Source: Salivita marina (GTDB lineage Bacteria; Pseudomonadota; Gammaproteobacteria; Pseudomonadales; Azotimanducaceae). From it: 64,000 bases of DNA. Every line of letters begins with the position of its first letter. Position 1 is the stretch's first letter. The stretch lies in assembly GCA_038144425.1 (NCBI GenBank), contig JAYQNS010000003.1, forward strand, positions 682,001-746,000, given 5' to 3'. Below are positions 63,195-64,000 of this stretch, one piece after another. The notes under the pieces were generated by a model. The model was not told where the DNA came from and did not search any database. It worked only from the letters and a program-made list of their open reading frames with translations. The position numbers and the translations under genes were made by a program.

Positions 63195-63629
63195 ATGCTG
63201 AAATCCCTTGAAAGCGCCGCGCCGGGCAAGCGCCTCGTCACCGCCGAGCTTCTCGACCAGCTCCGCTGGAACGGGGACGGCCTGGTGGCCGCCATTGCTC
63301 AAGACCACAGCAGCAAGGCCGTGCTCATGCTCGCCTGGATGAACCGGGAAGCGCTGGAGGAGACCCTGCGGACGGGGCGGGTGTGCTACTACTCCCGGAG
63401 CCGCCAAGCCCTCTGGCGCAAGGGGGAGCAGTCGGGCAATCAGCAGCACCTCCGGGAAGCGCGCCTCGACTGCGATGGGGACACGGTGCTCCTGCTGGTG
63501 GATCAAAGCGGCCCGGCCTGCCACACGGGGCGGGAACATTGCTTCTACCTCCACCTTGGCCAAGAGCAGAGCGAAGTCACCGAGCCCGTGATGGTGGATC
63601 CCGCCACCCTTTACGGCCCTAAAGCTTAG
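63195..63629 (+). CDS. hisI: Phosphoribosyl-AMP cyclohydrolase HisI
   Basis: Third step of histidine synthesis: opens the ring of phosphoribosyl-AMP. From the ATG at 63195 (GGAGCCCAAC upstream) it has 144 residues. It shows VLMLAWMNREALEETLRTG, the region CYYSRSRQALWRKGEQSGN, the zinc-binding LDCDGDTVLLLVDQSGPACH and the Cys in GREHCFY. It is the short, monofunctional form without HisE. The upstream in-frame extension overlaps the Zur region and is rejected. Other his genes are not in the window. Confidence 0.96.
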   Translation: MLKSLESAAPGKRLVTAELLDQLRWNGDGLVAAIAQDHSSKAVLMLAWMNREALEETLRTGRVCYYSRSRQALWRKGEQSGNQQHLREARLDCDGDTVLLLVDQSGPACHTGREHCFYLHLGQEQSEVTEPVMVDPATLYGPKA

Positions 63630-63644
63630 GAACGACCAACCCCC

Positions 63645-64000
63645 ATGGCCCTCGCCCTTTTTGACTCGAAGCAGAGCACCCTGCGCCCCTTTACGCCGGA
63701 AAACCCCGAGGCGGTGACCCTCTACGTCTGCGGCCCGACGGTGTACAACCGCATCCACATCGGGAACGGCCGCGCCGCCGTGGTGTTTGATCTGCTCTAC
63801 CGCACGCTCCGCCGTCATTACCCGGTCGTCCGCTACGCCCGGAACTTCACGGATGTGGACGATAAGATTAATGCCGCCGCGGCCGCCGAAGGCATTTCCA
63901 TCGGCGAGCTCACGGAGCGCTACGCCGTCGCCTACGACGAAGACGTGGAGGCCCTGGGCGCCCTCGAACCTACGGTGAAACCCCGGGCCACGGAGCACGT
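63645..64000 (+). CDS. cysS: Cysteine--tRNA ligase (C-terminus cut off by window edge)
   Basis: The first 118 residues of CysRS, starting MALALFDSKQSTLRPFTPEN. The zinc-binding Cys and the class I HIGH-type motif appear in YVCGPTVYNRIHIGNGR (HIGN variant usual in CysRS), then RYARNFTDVDDKINAAA and TERYAVAYDEDVEALGALEP. It begins 15 bases after hisI and may share its transcript. Confidence 0.95.
   Translation, partial: MALALFDSKQSTLRPFTPENPEAVTLYVCGPTVYNRIHIGNGRAAVVFDLLYRTLRRHYPVVRYARNFTDVDDKINAAAAAEGISIGELTERYAVAYDEDVEALGALEPTVKPRATEH

Overview
The window is a stretch of chromosome from a high-GC gammaproteobacterium. The evidence is a complete System I cytochrome c maturation operon (ccmABCDEFGHI), the smc-zipA-ligA gene order, a PhoP/PhoQ-type two-component pair, DinG, AsnS, HisI and CysS, and envelope genes of a Gram-negative cell (RND efflux, TonB receptor, lipoproteins). 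The gene set looks like a Pseudomonadales or Cellvibrionales/Halieaceae-type marine relative, but no species can be named. There are no transposases, integrases, phage genes, CRISPR arrays or rRNA genes. No gene-free stretch exceeds 300 bases; the longest (3057-3303 and 10406-10682) are divergent promoter regions.

Layout. 1-3056 (minus): a tightly coupled operon of two small unknown proteins, an N-acyl-D-amino-acid deacylase and an epoxide hydrolase. 3304-11549: CoA-thioester catabolism, with a bifunctional enoyl-CoA hydratase/3-hydroxyacyl-CoA dehydrogenase, a pimeloyl-CoA-dehydrogenase-like acyl-CoA dehydrogenase pair, a crotonase, two alpha/beta hydrolases and a sulfotransferase. 11589-18428: a CDGSH protein, a DUF349 protein, a CPXCG protein, a PepSY/response regulator/histidine kinase operon and a glycerate kinase-like protein. 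18526-28374: an M16 lipoprotein protease, an eIF2B-like protein, DinG, a sugar-dehydrogenase-type propeller, an old yellow enzyme and an amidase. 28356-35493 (minus): lytic transglycosylase-like lipoprotein, ligA, zipA, smc. 35626-46756 (minus): DUF481 protein, two TIGR04282/TIGR04283 glycosyltransferases, rhomboid protease, methionine aminopeptidase and the ccm operon. 46953-49394: small lipoprotein, tRNA-Arg(CCT), FecR protein, DUF4396 protein and a small periplasmic protein. 49401-55830: RND efflux pair, FemAB/GNAT-like protein, DUF3014 protein. 55969-64000: asnS, a heterodimeric ABC exporter, a ZnuD-like TonB receptor behind a convincing Zur box, hisI and the start of cysS.

The most striking property is not a new system. 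Ten genes are each broken by one apparent missing base, always in a short run of C or G, and always repaired by adding one G or C. This looks like a systematic homopolymer error in the source assembly rather than ten pseudogenes, and the annotation below gives the repaired full-length reading for each. The genome is also very compact: most operon joints are 1-4 base start/stop overlaps, and five of seven convergent protein-coding pairs overlap through their stop codons.

The best regulatory signals are the Zur box (63091-63106), a perfect 17-bp palindrome upstream of the acyl-CoA dehydrogenases (10425-10441), an 11-bp-pitch direct repeat upstream of the PepSY/two-component operon (17431-17447), and two intrinsic terminators (5429-5461, 7981-8010). 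I found no clearly undescribed defence, mobile or biosynthetic system.
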